From positions 1 through 16,527 of the forward strand of contig JAWUZD010000018.1 of assembly GCA_034110465.1 (NCBI GenBank): a stretch of 16,527 nucleotides of DNA, read 5' to 3'. This DNA comes from Aurantibacter sp034110465. Lineage in GTDB: Bacteria > Bacteroidota > Bacteroidia > Flavobacteriales > Flavobacteriaceae. The notes below the pieces were generated by a model that saw nothing but the letters and a program-made list of their open reading frames with translations, was not told the origin of the DNA and did not search any database. How positions within the stretch are numbered: the stretch's first letter is position 1; each line of letters opens with the position of its first letter. Shown here in pieces: positions 15,086 through 16,527 of this stretch. The translations under genes were made by a program, and so were the position numbers.

Positions 15086-16087
15086 TTATACTAGGTAGAA
15101 GAATGTAAATACAAATACCCAAACTAAATCTACAAAGTGCCAGTAAAGACCTACTTTCTCTACCATTTCATAACTTCCTCTTCTTTCATATGTTCCTAAT
15201 AGAACGTTGAAGAAAACCAGTAAGTTAAACATGCCCCCTGAGAAAACGTGAAAACCGTGAAAAACTGTAATAAAGAAAAAGAAATCTGCAAAAAGTGGCG
15301 CTCCATATTCATTTTCCGTAAGATTTGCTCCTTCTACAACCCCTACACCGTCTTTATTCAACTTTACTAAAGCATCGGCTCTAGAAAGAACAAGCTTTTC
15401 ACTTGCACCAGTTTCTTCGTTTAGGATCAGCTGTTGCGTTCTAATGGTTACATTGGGATTTGCGTCAAAGCCCTTCTTAACTTCTTCAAAAGTATAGGTT
15501 GCATTGTATTCACCAGAAGATTCAAACCAGACTCCTTGACTGTTACCGTAAGGTGCAACATCTCTAGGACCTACTTCTGCAAAGTCTTCAAGAGCTACTC
15601 GTTTACCGGTTTCTACATCTAGAAACTGAAGGATTTTTCCACCTTTAGTTGTTACCGCACCATATTCACCAGCAATAAAGTTTTTCCATTCCCAAGCTTG
15701 TGAGCCTACGAATATCATACCACCAATAACGGTAAGCAACATATAAAAAGCCACCTTTTTTTGCTTCATCTGGTGCCCTGCATCTACGGCAAGTACCATA
15801 GTAACAGAAGAACCGATAAGTATAAAGGTCATCAGCGCTACGTAGAACATAGGTGCATCAGTCCCGTGAAGAAATGGGAAGTGATTGAACACCTCATCTG
15901 CGAGAGGCCATTCTTCAATAAATTTAAATCTCGAAAAACCGTAAGCTGCAAGAAAACCTGTGAAGGTAAGAGCATCCGAAAGGATGAAAAACCACATCAT
16001 CATTTTTCCATAACTGACATTGAGTGGCTTCGTGCCACCACCCCATTTTTGTCCTTCGGTACCAGTAGATGCTACTGTTGAATCCAT
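15086..16087 (-). CDS. ctaE: Cytochrome c oxidase subunit III with long soluble insertion
   Basis: 333 residues. The heme-copper oxidase subunit III core is clear: GKMMMWFFILSDALTFTGFLAAY (first helix), helices near 78-101 and 112-133 (GSQAWEW), then FFFFITVFHGFHVFSGGMFN and the C-terminal GLYWHFVDLVWVFVFTFFYLV. This is a five-helix form. Between helices 3 and 4, residues ~140-261 form a ~120-residue hydrophilic insertion in place of the usual short loop. With the N-terminus in the cytoplasm it would face the periplasm (inference). I believe related Bacteroidota proteins have a similar insertion but cannot verify this here. Base composition looks less AT-rich than the neighbours, consistent with high expression. 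It is cotranscribed with the flanking cox genes. Confidence 0.95.
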   Translation of the reverse strand: MDSTVASTGTEGQKWGGGTKPLNVSYGKMMMWFFILSDALTFTGFLAAYGFSRFKFIEEWPLADEVFNHFPFLHGTDAPMFYVALMTFILIGSSVTMVLAVDAGHQMKQKKVAFYMLLTVIGGMIFVGSQAWEWKNFIAGEYGAVTTKGGKILQFLDVETGKRVALEDFAEVGPRDVAPYGNSQGVWFESSGEYNATYTFEEVKKGFDANPNVTIRTQQLILNEETGASEKLVLSRADALVKLNKDGVGVVEGANLTENEYGAPLFADFFFFITVFHGFHVFSGGMFNLLVFFNVLLGTYERRGSYEMVEKVGLYWHFVDLVWVFVFTFFYLV

Positions 16088-16123
16088 AACTTTAGATTAG
16101 TTGTAAGTTCTTGCAAAAATAGG

Positions 16124-16527
16124 TTAAAAAATATCTTTAGCAAAAACTAAAAACAGTATAAGAAAAATCCATAACAAATCTACAAAATGCCAGAAAGTAG
16201 CTCCCAACTCAAAGCCTAACATATTATCCTTAGTATATTTTTTAGTCACTGCCTTAAAAGCGATGACTGTCAGCGAGATAAGTCCAGCTACAATATGAGC
16301 CAAGTGGGCCATCACCATAATATAGATAAAAGAACCTGCTACACTACTTCCTTTTCCTGTAAAGAAAACACCTGAATCAGTTAAAGAATCGAAAGCCATA
16401 AACTGCATCACTACAAAAGTAGTCCCCAGTAAAAAGGTCATAAAAGTTAATAAAGAAGCTCCTGAAAGGTTATTGCTTTTTAAACTTTTCTTTGCGAGGA
16501 ATAAGGTCAGCGAACTCAACAAAATGA
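16124..16527 (-). CDS. Short heme-copper oxidase subunit III-like protein, 5' end outside window
   Basis: The reading frame continues through the right edge, so the N-terminus is missing. A TTG at 16522 is not a credible start, because the visible part begins inside a helix (ILSSLTLFLAKKSL). About 133 residues remain, with helices near 5-15, 23-43, 65-90 and 110-130 of the visible part. Family motifs are AHLAHIVAGLISL and the terminal GATFWHFVDLLWIFLILFLVF, the conserved subunit III helix. Flavobacteriia commonly carry a short and a long subunit III gene in tandem. This is the short one, 36 bases upstream of the long one. Distinguishing it from a quinol oxidase subunit would need the rest of the operon. 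Confidence 0.9.
   Translation of the reverse strand, partial: ILLSSLTLFLAKKSLKSNNLSGASLLTFMTFLLGTTFVVMQFMAFDSLTDSGVFFTGKGSSVAGSFIYIMVMAHLAHIVAGLISLTVIAFKAVTKKYTKDNMLGFELGATFWHFVDLLWIFLILFLVFAKDIF

Noticed and set aside
15434..16081. Plus-strand open frames opposite the subunit III gene
   Set aside because: Both overlap a strongly conserved cox gene on the other strand and encode no recognisable domain.

Overview
The window is AT-rich chromosomal DNA from a member of Bacteroidota, most likely a marine-type Flavobacteriaceae. The evidence is the gene families and their order (a cytochrome c oxidase cluster with SCO and DUF420 proteins, a MacAB-TolC-like operon, tsaB, mscS), a giant Cys-repeat secreted protein of the kind exported by the type IX secretion system (T9SS), absence of clear Shine-Dalgarno sequences, and TAnnTTTG promoter boxes. 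Genus cannot be fixed from the sequence alone. No mobile element, CRISPR array, tRNA or rRNA was seen, and no gene-free stretch exceeds 300 bases.

Layout. (1) 1-4578, minus strand: the first 1526 codons of a very large secreted protein running off the left edge. It has a signal peptide, a CUB-like domain, a PKD-like domain, a choice-of-anchor L domain, an Ig/PKD-like segment and at least ten ~97-residue repeats, each with two cysteines. (2) 4579-4796: divergent promoter region. (3) 4797-5609, plus strand: an MscS-type mechanosensitive channel, the only plus-strand gene, ending in a bidirectional terminator at 5633-5661. (4) 12015 down to 5699, minus strand: a compact operon of ABC ATPase, two different FtsX/MacB-type permeases, a periplasmic adaptor, a TolC-family outer-membrane channel and tsaB. 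The first gene is preceded by two adjacent inverted repeats that reach its start codon. (5) 16527 down to 12116, minus strand: a respiratory block with a partial short subunit-III-like gene, full-length subunit III, subunit IV, a cysteine-less SCO-like protein, a canonical SCO copper chaperone, a DUF420/CtaM-like membrane protein and a 72-residue CxxC membrane protein. A strong terminator hairpin at 14582-14611 separates the structural cox genes from the assembly genes.

How the genes work together. The right-hand block would build and mature a heme-copper oxidase: structural subunits first, then factors likely to serve copper or heme centre assembly. The central operon would encode a tripartite pump or exporter spanning both membranes, with the tRNA t6A-modification gene tsaB as a passenger at its end. 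The giant protein is probably displayed or secreted at the cell surface. Most of this is recognisable flavobacterial biology. The less ordinary items are the degenerate SCO paralogue beside an intact SCO, the small CxxC protein, the paired leader structures and dispersed intergenic elements, and the size and regularity of the surface-protein repeat array.
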